The position numbers and the translations under genes are program-made. Below are positions 21,919 through 29,330 of a stretch of DNA of 39,620 nt, one piece after another. The first letter of the stretch is position 1. Each line of letters opens with the position of its first letter. Source of the stretch: Terriglobia bacterium (GTDB lineage Bacteria; Acidobacteriota; Terriglobia; UBA7540). Below the pieces are notes generated by a model, which did not search any database, was not told where the DNA came from, and worked only from the letters and a program-made list of their open reading frames with translations. The DNA is taken from the NCBI GenBank assembly GCA_020072925.1, contig JAIQGA010000006.1, positions 1-39,620 on the forward strand. Reading direction: 5' to 3'.

Positions 21919-22791
21919 ATGAAGATTGCTGCTCGTCACTCGTCACTTATCACTCGTCACTCTCCGTCAGGCTATCGCGAAGCCGCCGAGGTCGCGCGTT
22001 ATCTCAGGGCCCGCTGGCGCGCGCAGCCGCGCGTGGCGATCGTCCTCGGCACGGGCCTTCAGGATGTGGTTCATGGGCTCGAGGAAATGCAAACGATCGC
22101 GTATAAGTCCATCCCGCATTTCCCGCGCCCGAGCGGGGAAGGGCATCGCGGCGTGCTGCATCTGGGCCAATGGCGAGGCGCGCCTGTGGCATTCCTCGCC
22201 GGGCGTGCGCACCTTTACGAGGGATACACTCCTGCCGAAGTTGTTCTCCCGGTTCGCGCGCTGGCGCTCGCGGGCGTCAGGGTGTTTGTGATGACCTGCG
22301 CGGCGGGCGGCATCGCTCCGCGCGCGACGCCCGGCAGCTTTATGCTTTTCTCGGATCACCTGAACTTTCAAGGCGCGAGCCCGCTCACCGGTCCGCACGA
22401 CGCGCGCTGGGGAAATCGGTTTGTGGATATGACGGTGACCTACGACGGGGCGCTGCGCGCGCTGGCGGGGCGGGCAGCGCGGGCTCTGCACATTCCCTGC
22501 TTCGAAGGGGTGTACGCCTCGCTGCCCGGCCCGAGTTTCGAGACCCCTGCGGAAATTCGCTCCCTGCGGCGATTGGGCGCCGACGCGGTGGGCATGTCGA
22601 CAGTTCCCGAAGTGCTCGCGGTACGGCAACGGGGCGCCCGCGTGCTCGCGATCGCCACCATCACCAATCGCGCCGCGGGGTTGAGTCGAACTTCTCTGCG
22701 CCACGAAGAAGTCACGGAGGTTGGACAGCGCGCCTCGCCCGACTTGTCGCGCTGGCTGGAGGCGATTCTTCCTGGGCTGGCGCGGGAGTAA
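21919..22791 (+). CDS. Purine nucleoside phosphorylase (trimeric, PNP/MTAP family)
   Basis: The protein has 290 residues. Family motifs in order are IVLGTGLQDVVHG, EGHRGVLHLGQWRG, GRAHLYEGYTPAEV, CAAGGI (usually NAAGG), FSDHLNFQGASPLTGP, SLPGPSFETPAEIRSLRRLG, and ADAVGMSTVPEVLAVRQRG with ITNRAAG. It phosphorolyses purine nucleosides to base and ribose-1-phosphate in the cytosol. The ATG at 21919 follows GAGGA by six bases; an in-frame TTG at 21913 is less likely. Residues about 6-16 (RHSSLITRHSPS region) are encoded by a 7-bp repeat array, and family homology resumes at YREAAEVARYL, so the N-terminus is an addition of repeat origin. Confidence 0.92.
   Translation: MKIAARHSSLITRHSPSGYREAAEVARYLRARWRAQPRVAIVLGTGLQDVVHGLEEMQTIAYKSIPHFPRPSGEGHRGVLHLGQWRGAPVAFLAGRAHLYEGYTPAEVVLPVRALALAGVRVFVMTCAAGGIAPRATPGSFMLFSDHLNFQGASPLTGPHDARWGNRFVDMTVTYDGALRALAGRAARALHIPCFEGVYASLPGPSFETPAEIRSLRRLGADAVGMSTVPEVLAVRQRGARVLAIATITNRAAGLSRTSLRHEEVTEVGQRASPDLSRWLEAILPGLARE
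21933..21967. repeat. 7-bp tandem array, TCGTCAC type, within the PNP N-terminal codons
   Basis: Five contiguous heptamers, TCGTCAC TCGTCAC TTATCAC TCGTCAC TCTCCGT, begin 14 bases after the ATG of the phosphorylase gene and are translated as its early residues. Gain or loss of a single unit would shift the frame of the whole enzyme. Confidence 0.87.
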
Positions 22792-22850
22792 ATGGCGCGA
22801 CTTCCGAACGCTTGATTGATAGGGAAAAACGCGACCCCGGCGGGCGCGAG

Positions 22851-23726
22851 TTACTTGTGCCCCGTGGGTATCTTGGGTTTCAGGGCTTGCTCTTTCTGTT
22901 TCACTAACTTGATGGCCATGGTGCGGATGGTTTCCGGGATGTTGCGGTTTGTGGTCAGCAGTTTCAGGTCTTTGTCGTTCATGCGGTTGATCAGGGGCAA
23001 GGAAACATCCAGCGGGGCGCGGGGGTTATTGACGAGCGAGCGCGCCACCGCGTAGTTCTTGATGTAGGCGCGATTCATGGCGATGAGGCGTAAAACTTCC
23101 TCGGAAACATTTTTCGCCGAGGCGTAGGCTTCGACTTCCGCGTCCATCACCTTGGGCGACTGGAGGACAGAGCGCGCCACCAACTTGTTCGAATCGCGGA
23201 TTAAGATCAGGCGTGATTCCTGGTTGCCGGTGAGCGCCAGCTTGATTTTCTCGACCGCAGACATGCGATTGATCCGCTGGATGAGCGTTTCGCGCTGCAC
23301 ACCTTCGCCGGCGATCAGGTCCTTGCCATGCGCGGCCCGGGGGGCGGCGGGCGCATCTGCGATTTCCAGCTTCGCCTCTTCCAGCAGGCGATTCCGGATT
23401 TCCTCCCGCAGATCGTCGGGCAGTCCAGGGTTTTCGAGGAGCCCTTCGAGAAGGTCCGCGCGCGTGGGAGCCAGATAGTTGACGGCAAAATCCAATATCG
23501 CCACCGGTGTAACAGGAGAGGCGAGGACTTCGCGCAAATCCTGCGCGTCCCACTGCAACAACGTTTGTAGAGCGTGCTTGCGCGTCGCCTCGTCCTTGTC
23601 GCGCGCCAGAATGGTGAGGATCTCGATGCGTTCCGCGCCCGGTACGGGGAGATCGCCTTCCAGCGCCTTGCGCCGGACAACTTCGGGCGCTTTCCCCTGG
23701 CGGAATGTGTCGGCCAGTCGTTCCAA
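22851..23726 (-). CDS. Helical-repeat protein of unknown function downstream of rodZ-like gene
   Basis: I do not recognise a named family. The protein has 291 residues, predicted almost entirely helical, with HEAT/Leu-rich-variant-like helix pairs (RIEILTILARDKDEATRKHA; TPVAILDFAVNYLAP). The C-terminal part repeats a motif: LVARSVLQSPKVMDAEVEAY, NYAVARSLVNNPRAPLDVSL, NDKDLKLLTTNRNIPETIRT. No signal peptide, membrane segment or catalytic motif is seen. The start is TTG at 23726, backed by a strong GAGGAGG eight bases upstream that overlaps the end of the RodZ-like gene. The 13-bp spacing indicates one operon, and a scaffold or adaptor role in the cell-shape or envelope pathway is possible but inferred. 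Proteins of this kind occur in other soil phyla as far as I can tell from general appearance. Confidence 0.7.
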   Translation of the reverse strand: MERLADTFRQGKAPEVVRRKALEGDLPVPGAERIEILTILARDKDEATRKHALQTLLQWDAQDLREVLASPVTPVAILDFAVNYLAPTRADLLEGLLENPGLPDDLREEIRNRLLEEAKLEIADAPAAPRAAHGKDLIAGEGVQRETLIQRINRMSAVEKIKLALTGNQESRLILIRDSNKLVARSVLQSPKVMDAEVEAYASAKNVSEEVLRLIAMNRAYIKNYAVARSLVNNPRAPLDVSLPLINRMNDKDLKLLTTNRNIPETIRTMAIKLVKQKEQALKPKIPTGHK

Positions 23727-23739
23727 AGGGTCTGCCTCC

Positions 23740-24654
23740 TCAGGGCACGTTGCTTTTCAGGTCTTCGCGAGTCAGGTGCACCGACTTCACTTCGCCGCGG
23801 CGGCCCAGGGGCTTCAGGGTCACGCCGTTAAGGGTAAGAACGATGCCCTGCGCGTTGCCGGTGGTCACGTCAAACGATTCGTGAGCTTTGAGGGTCTCAA
23901 CTTCGTTGGGGTTTAGCGTCTTCTGCAACACGGTTTTGCCATCCGAGTCGACCGCTATCCAGGCTCTATCCGTCGCGGCAACTTGCAGGGTCAGGCCCGT
24001 ATCGGTTTCGAGGGGTTTGGCAGGAGGCGCGCTCGGGGCCGTGGCAGTTCCGGGCGGACTTGCAGGGCTCGCCGTGGAGCCGGGGGCAGTGGCATTGGGT
24101 TGAGGCGCAGCCGCGCCGGCCGTGGTCTCCGTCGCGGGCGAGGCCTGGGGGGCCGCGGGGACAGCGGCGGAAGCCGCCCCGGGCGCGGCCGTGGCGGGTT
24201 GGGCTGTGGGCGCAGCGGGCGTCGCTGGCTCGTGTGCCGGCAGGGCATTGGGCGCGCTTGCGGGCGTTTCCGCCGCGCGGCGCGAGTATCGGAACAAGGC
24301 ATAACCTCCGGCCAGCATCACCACCGCGACCGACAAGGCGATAAGCGGCGTGCGTTTTGCCCCAGGACGGGAGGGCGCGGGCCGGTTGCCCACGAGCCGG
24401 GGAAGGTCGATCTCCCCTCGCGGCTGCGCGGAGACTTGATAGTCCGCCAGAATCGTCTCTTCATCGAGCCCCAGATAGCGCGCGTACGTTCGGATGAAAC
24501 TGCGGGCGAAGATCCCTCCCGGCAGTTTCGAGAACTCCTCATTCTCAATCGCCTGGAGAAAGCGGATGCTGATCTTGGTGGCCTCGGAGATTTCTTCCAG
24601 AGAGACACCGCGCATCTCCCGTTCGTGTCGCAGATTTTCGCCCAGAGCGGACAT
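23740..24654 (-). CDS. RodZ-like protein: HTH domain, membrane anchor, DUF4115 domain
   Basis: The protein has 304 residues. Residues about 1-70 are an HTH_25 Cro-like domain (NLRHEREMRGVSLEEISEAT, then ARSFIRTYARYLGL). A single transmembrane helix follows near residue 100 (LIALSVAVVMLAGGYALFRY), then about 90 residues very rich in Pro, Ala and Thr, and a C-terminal DUF4115 domain (LTLQVAATDRAWIAVDSDGK to the end). This is the RodZ arrangement: cytoplasmic HTH binding MreB, periplasmic beta domain. The ATG at 24654 is required because the in-frame ATG at 24705 lies within the predicted -10 hexamer. A 14-bp palindrome touches the start codon. It leads the two-gene operon with the helical-repeat protein. 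Confidence 0.86.
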   Translation of the reverse strand: MSALGENLRHEREMRGVSLEEISEATKISIRFLQAIENEEFSKLPGGIFARSFIRTYARYLGLDEETILADYQVSAQPRGEIDLPRLVGNRPAPSRPGAKRTPLIALSVAVVMLAGGYALFRYSRRAAETPASAPNALPAHEPATPAAPTAQPATAAPGAASAAVPAAPQASPATETTAGAAAPQPNATAPGSTASPASPPGTATAPSAPPAKPLETDTGLTLQVAATDRAWIAVDSDGKTVLQKTLNPNEVETLKAHESFDVTTGNAQGIVLTLNGVTLKPLGRRGEVKSVHLTREDLKSNVP

Positions 24655-24668
24655 AGGGAAGCTTCCCT
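24655..24668 (-). promoter_or_regulatory. 14-bp perfect palindrome enclosing the rodZ-like ribosome-binding site
   Basis: AGGGAAGCTTCCCT is self-complementary and directly precedes the ATG at 24654. In RNA it folds as AGGGA, loop AGCT, TCCCT, hiding the only near-start Shine-Dalgarno. As DNA it could be an operator for the gene's own HTH protein; both readings are inference. Confidence 0.5.
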
Positions 24669-24700
24669 GGCCTCCTCGCTTGCCTGCTTTCGTTGCCGCT

Positions 24701-24730
24701 ATCATATTGACCCATCCGGAGGAGTGTCAA
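24701..24730 (-). promoter_or_regulatory. Strong sigma-70 promoter for the rodZ-like operon
   Basis: On the minus strand a perfect TTGACA (24730-24725) and TATGAT (24706-24701) are separated by 18 bp. The predicted transcript starts near 24694, about 40 bases before the ATG at 24654. This fixes the start codon by excluding 24705. Confidence 0.65.
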
Positions 24731-24898
24731 ATGTTTTGGATAGCGCCGAATCCGCAGGCCCCCTCGTTGACACCTTGAGCTGCAATCTCCGCCGCGTGCC
24801 CCGGAGTGAAAGACGGGTGAAAAAGAGGTTGAAAAGGCGGGACTAATAGTTTAAAAGAACTGTACGCTTTGTCGGTGAAAGGGACATTCAGAGGCGAC

Positions 24899-25957
24899 AT
24901 GGAACCTCGCGAGGAGATTGCCGAGCTAAGGCACCAGGTTGAGCGCCTCTCCCTTTTTCACGAAGTGGGTAAGGCGCTGTTCTCCACCCTCGACCTCCAG
25001 AAGATCCTCCAGACCATCATGGAGAAGATCAGCGATCTGCTCCAGCCGGATACCTGGTCGCTGCTGATGCTAGACGAGAAGACCCATGAGCTTTACTTCG
25101 AGATCGCCATCGGCGCGGGCGCGGAGCGGCTGAAGGACGTGCGGCTGAAGGTCGGGGAAGGCATTGCGGGCTGGGTGGCGGCGCACGCGGAGCCGGTGCT
25201 GATCGAGGATGTCTCGAAAGACCCCCGCTTCAATCCCAAGTTCGACGAGATCACGCAGACCAATACGCGCTCCATCGTCTGCGTTCCCATCAAGGGTCGC
25301 GAGCAGGTCCTGGGTGTTATCGAACTGGTTAACTGCCTCGGCAAGGAGAGTTTCACGCGGGATGATATCACCATCCTCAAGAGCCTGGCCGATTACACCG
25401 CGATCGCTCTGGAAAACGCCCGCTACGTGCAGGTCATCCGCGAGCTGACCATCACGGACGATTGCACCGCCCTGTACAACGCCCGCCATCTCAACTTCGT
25501 CCTGGATGCGGAGATCTACCGCTCCAACCGCTACGGCTACGAGTTCTCGGTTATTTTCCTGGATCTTGACCATTTCAAACAGGTCAACGATGTGTATGGC
25601 CACCTGGTGGGCTCGAAGCTCCTCTGGCTGATCGGGGATGTCATCAAGAACAATCTCCGCATGATCGATTACGCCTTCCGTTATGGCGGCGACGAATTCG
25701 TGATTTTGCTCCCGCAAACTTCCCGCGAAAACGCGCTGCTGGTGGTCCGCCGCATCAAGGACCTGCTCACCTCCCGCGTTTTCTTTGCCGAGGAAGGCCT
25801 GAACATCAAGGTGACGGCCAGCTTCGGCCTGGCGGGATTTCCCATGGACGGCCGCACGCGCAAGGAGCTGCTCCGCATGGCCGACGAGGCCATGTACCTC
25901 GTCAAGAATTCGACGCGCAATAACATCGCCCTCGCCGGCGAGGGGATTCGCGCGTAA
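24899..25957 (+). CDS. GAF-GGDEF diguanylate cyclase
   Basis: The protein has 352 residues. A short coiled segment (EIAELRHQVERLSLFHEVGK) leads into a GAF domain (residues about 25-175; motifs LKVGEGIAGWVAAH and SIVCVPIKGREQVLGVIELV) and a GGDEF domain (about 185-350). The catalytic loop is an intact GGDEF at residues 263-267 (RYGGDEFVILLPQ), and RMID, the product-inhibition I-site RxxD, lies the correct five residues before it. It makes cyclic di-GMP from GTP, with dimerisation or activation controlled by whatever the GAF domain senses; there is no transmembrane segment, so the signal is cytosolic. ATG 24899 is preferred over an in-frame TTG at 24869 because GAGG precedes it closely. It is divergent from the rodZ-like operon and shares about 240 bp with it. 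Confidence 0.94.
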   Translation: MEPREEIAELRHQVERLSLFHEVGKALFSTLDLQKILQTIMEKISDLLQPDTWSLLMLDEKTHELYFEIAIGAGAERLKDVRLKVGEGIAGWVAAHAEPVLIEDVSKDPRFNPKFDEITQTNTRSIVCVPIKGREQVLGVIELVNCLGKESFTRDDITILKSLADYTAIALENARYVQVIRELTITDDCTALYNARHLNFVLDAEIYRSNRYGYEFSVIFLDLDHFKQVNDVYGHLVGSKLLWLIGDVIKNNLRMIDYAFRYGGDEFVILLPQTSRENALLVVRRIKDLLTSRVFFAEEGLNIKVTASFGLAGFPMDGRTRKELLRMADEAMYLVKNSTRNNIALAGEGIRA

Positions 25958-26002
25958 CACCCGCTTCGATTACCCTCCTTTATATGCCTTTAAGAATATA
26001 AT

Positions 26003-27322
26003 CTAAGGTTTGACCACCGACCCATCCACGCGCCGCACTGTGGTCCAATCGGCCGCGTTCGGAACGTACTTGAGCGGATATTTGGCCGCCAAAGCCTCGT
26101 TCAGGTCAATGCCCAGGCCGGGCGCGTCATTCCCGTAGAGATATCCCCCCTTTAGTTGCGCCGTGCCGGGAAGGAGTTCGTAGACGAAGTCGGGGAAGTG
26201 GTTTTCTTCCTGGATACCAAAGCTGGTGATGGCCATATCCACATGGTAACTGGCGAGCTGATTGACGGGGTCGTTGTCGCCGCCTTCCTGCCACGCGGTG
26301 CGGACGCCGAAGGTCTCGCACAGGTCCGCGATTTTCTTTGCCGCGGTGATGCCGCCCACCTGGGAAACGCGGCAGCGGATGAAATCGATCAGCCGGCCGG
26401 AGATCAATGGCGCCCATTCCTGCGGGTTCGTGAATAACTCACCCATGGCCATGGGCGTGGAACACACCCGGCGAATCTGCCGAAACCAGGCGATCTGCTC
26501 CGGCGGGAGGATGTCCTCGACAAAAAACATCTGGTATGGCTCGAGGCGCTTTGCCAGTTCGACAGCGACCGTAGGACTCAGGTGCTCGTGCACGTCATGT
26601 AAGAGTTTGACTCCCGATCCGAGCTGGGCGCGCAGGTACTCGAAGAGTTTGGGGATGGTCGTCAGGTAAAGGTCTTCGTCGAACCCCGAGCCGGCGGGGC
26701 GCCCCGCAGGCCGCTGCGTTTGTCCTTGAGGGATCAAGCCACCGCCACCGTAGCCGCCCATCTGTGCGCGCACGTGTGTGTAACCCTCTTCCATATACTT
26801 CCGGACATTCTCCTCGACCTCTCGCTGGTCGCGCCCGTCGGCGTGCGCGTAAAGCGGAACGGCCTCGCGCGCCTTGCCGCCCAGCAGGTCGTAGACCGGC
26901 ATTCCTGCGCGCTTGCCTTTGATGTCCCAGAGGGCCATATCGAGCGCGCTCAGAGCGTTGTTGAGCACGGTGCCGTTCCGCCAGTAAGAGCGCACGTTGG
27001 TGCTCTGCCAGAGGTCCTCGATCCGGTCGGGATCTTTCCCGACCCAAAACGGAGCGAAGTGTTTTTCGAGGGCCGCGACGACCGAAAAAGCTTGCATGAC
27101 GTTGGACGCCGAGCCCAGACCGTAGAGCCCGGGTTCGCTCGTGGTGACCTTCAGGAAAACCCACTGGTAGTCGCTTCCTGCGCTGGTCGCCATCACCCGG
27201 ACTTCGCGAATGCTGAGCCGCGGCAGGCCGCGCGTCCGCTGCGCGTAGCTTTGGGTGGCGAAAGCCGATGGGGCCAACGCCGGCAGAGCCAGCAATCCCC
27301 GGCAAAAGTCTCGACGCTGCAT
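26003..27322 (-). CDS. Tat-exported enolase-superfamily protein (mannonate-dehydratase/RspA-like)
   Basis: The protein has 439 residues. It begins with a twin-arginine signal (MQRRDFCRGLLALPALAPSA). The body is a mandelate-racemase-type barrel close to the ManD/RspA group: GKRAGMPVYDLLGGKAREAV, LLHDVHEHLSPTVAVELAKR (acid/base histidine in HDVHEHL), FFVEDILPPEQ and MAMGELFTNPQEW (metal-binding acids), and GIQEENHFPDF. Where relatives have a WHGPGD motif this protein has AWQEGGDNDP, so a conserved histidine is glutamine; the metal site appears intact but the reaction may differ. It probably dehydrates or isomerises a sugar acid in the periplasm. ATG 27322 follows AGGAGG with five bases of spacing. 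It is a single gene, divergent from recJ. Confidence 0.86.
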   Translation of the reverse strand: MQRRDFCRGLLALPALAPSAFATQSYAQRTRGLPRLSIREVRVMATSAGSDYQWVFLKVTTSEPGLYGLGSASNVMQAFSVVAALEKHFAPFWVGKDPDRIEDLWQSTNVRSYWRNGTVLNNALSALDMALWDIKGKRAGMPVYDLLGGKAREAVPLYAHADGRDQREVEENVRKYMEEGYTHVRAQMGGYGGGGLIPQGQTQRPAGRPAGSGFDEDLYLTTIPKLFEYLRAQLGSGVKLLHDVHEHLSPTVAVELAKRLEPYQMFFVEDILPPEQIAWFRQIRRVCSTPMAMGELFTNPQEWAPLISGRLIDFIRCRVSQVGGITAAKKIADLCETFGVRTAWQEGGDNDPVNQLASYHVDMAITSFGIQEENHFPDFVYELLPGTAQLKGGYLYGNDAPGLGIDLNEALAAKYPLKYVPNAADWTTVRRVDGSVVKP

Positions 27323-27450
27323 GGTTCCTCCTACTCGAGGTTTTTGTGGCCTCACACTATACCTGAGCGCGACCGGGAAGGAAGAGGCTGATTTGCCATC
27401 TCTCCTCCACCTTGCAAGCAGCGTTATCCTCTGTCACGATGAGGGTGCTC

Positions 27451-29151
27451 ATGCACTGGGAAATCCCTGCGGTCGATTCGAACGCGGTCAACAGGCTGAG
27501 TCGCGAACTCGGCGTGCAGCCGCTCGTGGCGCGCCTGCTGGTGCTGCGCGGTGTGGGCGAGCCGGAGGCGGCCCATGCCTTTCTGCATCCTGCGCTCAGC
27601 CAGCTCCATGATCCGTGCCGGATGGCGGGGATGAAGGCGGCGGTCGAGCGACTGCGACGCGCCATCGAGCGTAAAGAGAAAATCCTCATTTACGGCGACT
27701 ACGACGTCGATGGCACAATGGCCGTGGTCGTGCTCCTCACCGCGTTGCGGAATCTGGGCGCGCAAGCCGCCACGCACATCCCGCATCGGCTCCAGGATGG
27801 CTACGGCATGCGCGTGCCGGTGATCGAGGAGGCGGCGCGCCAGGGTTGTCGCGTGGTGATCAGCGTGGACACAGGGATTCGCGAGCACGAAGTTTTGGCG
27901 CGCGGGCGCGAACTGGGCCTCGACTGCATTGTGACGGATCATCACCTTCCCGACGGCCACCTGCCGCCCGCCTGCGCCATCCTGAACCCGCGGCGCCCCG
28001 ATTGCGCGTATCCGGAGAAAAACCTCTCCGGCGTCGGAGTGGCGTTCAAGCTGGCCCAGGCCCTGCTGGGGGAGCAACTTTCCGAGCGGCTGCTCCAGTC
28101 TTATCTGAAGATTGTCGCTATCGGCACGATCGCGGACGTCGTGCCGCTGCTCGGAGAGAATCGTGTGATCGCGCATTTCGGCCTGGCGGGTCTGCGGCAA
28201 CCGGCGCAGGCGGGGCTTGAGGCGCTGCTCACGGTGGCTGGGCTGAGGGACGTCCCGATCTCTGCGGGCGACGTGGCATTTCGGATCGCCCCGCGGTTGA
28301 ACGCCGCCGGCCGCATGGAAAACGCCCGCGATGTGATCGAATTATTCACGTCTCCCGACCTGCAACGCACGCGCCAGATCGCAGAGGCGTTGGACCGGCT
28401 CAACAGCGAACGGCAGCGCGTCGAGGACGAGATTCTGCGAGAAATTGTCGAGAGGTTGGAGAGGCACCCTGAGGAGGCGAAGCACTACACGCTGGTGCTG
28501 GCCGGGGAGGGTTGGCATCGCGGTGTGATTGGAATCGTGGCGCAGCGCGTGGTGGAACGGTATCATCGCCCGGCATTGGTGATGGGGGTGGAAGATGGCC
28601 AGGCCGTCGGCTCCGGGCGCTCGATTCCCGGCTTGCACCTGTTTGAGGCCTTGGACGCCATTCGCGACCTGTTCGAGCGCTTCGGCGGGCACGCCCAGGC
28701 AGCGGGTTTTACGCTGCCGGCGGCGCGTATCCACGACCTTGCCGCGCGCTTCGAAGCCTATGCGCGCACGAAACTCTCGGCGGGGGACCTTGAACCCGCC
28801 CAGCGTGTGGATGGAGAAGTCAGCCTGGGGGAACTAGACTGGGATCTCTATCAAGCGCTCGAGGGGCTCGGCCCGTTTGGTTGTGGCAATCCCACGCCGG
28901 TGCTGGCGGCACACGGCCTCAGCCTGCTGGTGCCTCCGCGCGTCTTGCGCGAAAAGCATCTAAAATTGAGAGTGGCGCAGGGAAACAAGTCGTTCGACGC
29001 CCTGGCGTGGCGCTGGGCCGACAAGGGGCGTGCGCTGATGCCTGGACAAACGCTCGACTTGGCTTTTACGCTTGATCAGAACGTGTACCAAAATATTGCC
29101 ACGCTGCAGTTGGTGGTGAAGGACATCAGAACAATGATGAATTATGAATGA
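27451..29151 (+). CDS. recJ: Single-stranded-DNA-specific exonuclease RecJ
   Basis: The protein has 566 residues, within the usual bacterial range. DHH-family motifs are present in order: YGDYDVDGTMAVVVL (DxD from residue 83), VISVDTGI, VTDHHLPDGHLPPA (DHH motif), and AAGRMENARDVIELF. The DHHA1 part includes FGGHAQAAGFTLPAAR, and an OB-like end is reached at LQLVVKDIR. RecJ degrades single-stranded DNA 5' to 3' in recombination and mismatch repair. ATG 27451 is preferred to 27439 because GAGGG lies five bases upstream of it. The final residues after the conserved VKDIR and the TGA stop are encoded by a 7-bp repeat array (29133-29202). Confidence 0.95.
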   Translation: MHWEIPAVDSNAVNRLSRELGVQPLVARLLVLRGVGEPEAAHAFLHPALSQLHDPCRMAGMKAAVERLRRAIERKEKILIYGDYDVDGTMAVVVLLTALRNLGAQAATHIPHRLQDGYGMRVPVIEEAARQGCRVVISVDTGIREHEVLARGRELGLDCIVTDHHLPDGHLPPACAILNPRRPDCAYPEKNLSGVGVAFKLAQALLGEQLSERLLQSYLKIVAIGTIADVVPLLGENRVIAHFGLAGLRQPAQAGLEALLTVAGLRDVPISAGDVAFRIAPRLNAAGRMENARDVIELFTSPDLQRTRQIAEALDRLNSERQRVEDEILREIVERLERHPEEAKHYTLVLAGEGWHRGVIGIVAQRVVERYHRPALVMGVEDGQAVGSGRSIPGLHLFEALDAIRDLFERFGGHAQAAGFTLPAARIHDLAARFEAYARTKLSAGDLEPAQRVDGEVSLGELDWDLYQALEGLGPFGCGNPTPVLAAHGLSLLVPPRVLREKHLKLRVAQGNKSFDALAWRWADKGRALMPGQTLDLAFTLDQNVYQNIATLQLVVKDIRTMMNYE

Positions 29152-29202
29152 TGAACACAAATAGTGAATAGTAAATTATGAATTAAGAATTATGAAATCG
29201 TG
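29133..29202. repeat. 7-bp tandem array, AATKATG/ATTATGA type, covering the recJ stop
   Basis: Ten contiguous heptamers: AATGATG AATTATG AATGATG AACACAA ATAGTGA ATAGTAA ATTATGA ATTAAGA ATTATGA AATCGTG. It is the longest array in the window and is AT-rich, unlike its GC-rich surroundings. The last RecJ residues (MMNYE) and stop lie inside the first three units. Confidence 0.88.
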
Positions 29203-29253
29203 ACTCTGGAAGACGCGGTTAAAGCGTTTGTTACGATGATGATCGCGCCGGAG

Positions 29254-29309
29254 CAACGGGCAACTGACAACTGACTCCGGACCACGGACATATGACTACG
29301 GACAACTGA
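29254..29309. repeat. 7-bp tandem array, CAACTGA/CCACGGA type
   Basis: Eight contiguous heptamers: CAACGGG CAACTGA CAACTGA CTCCGGA CCACGGA CATATGA CTACGGA CAACTGA. It lies between recJ and the lptC-lptA gene, 51 bp after the preceding array and in the same apparent orientation. The word CCACGGA recurs in the array at 38714-38741. Confidence 0.9.
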
Positions 29310-29330
29310 CGGGCGTTAGGAATTGAGACG

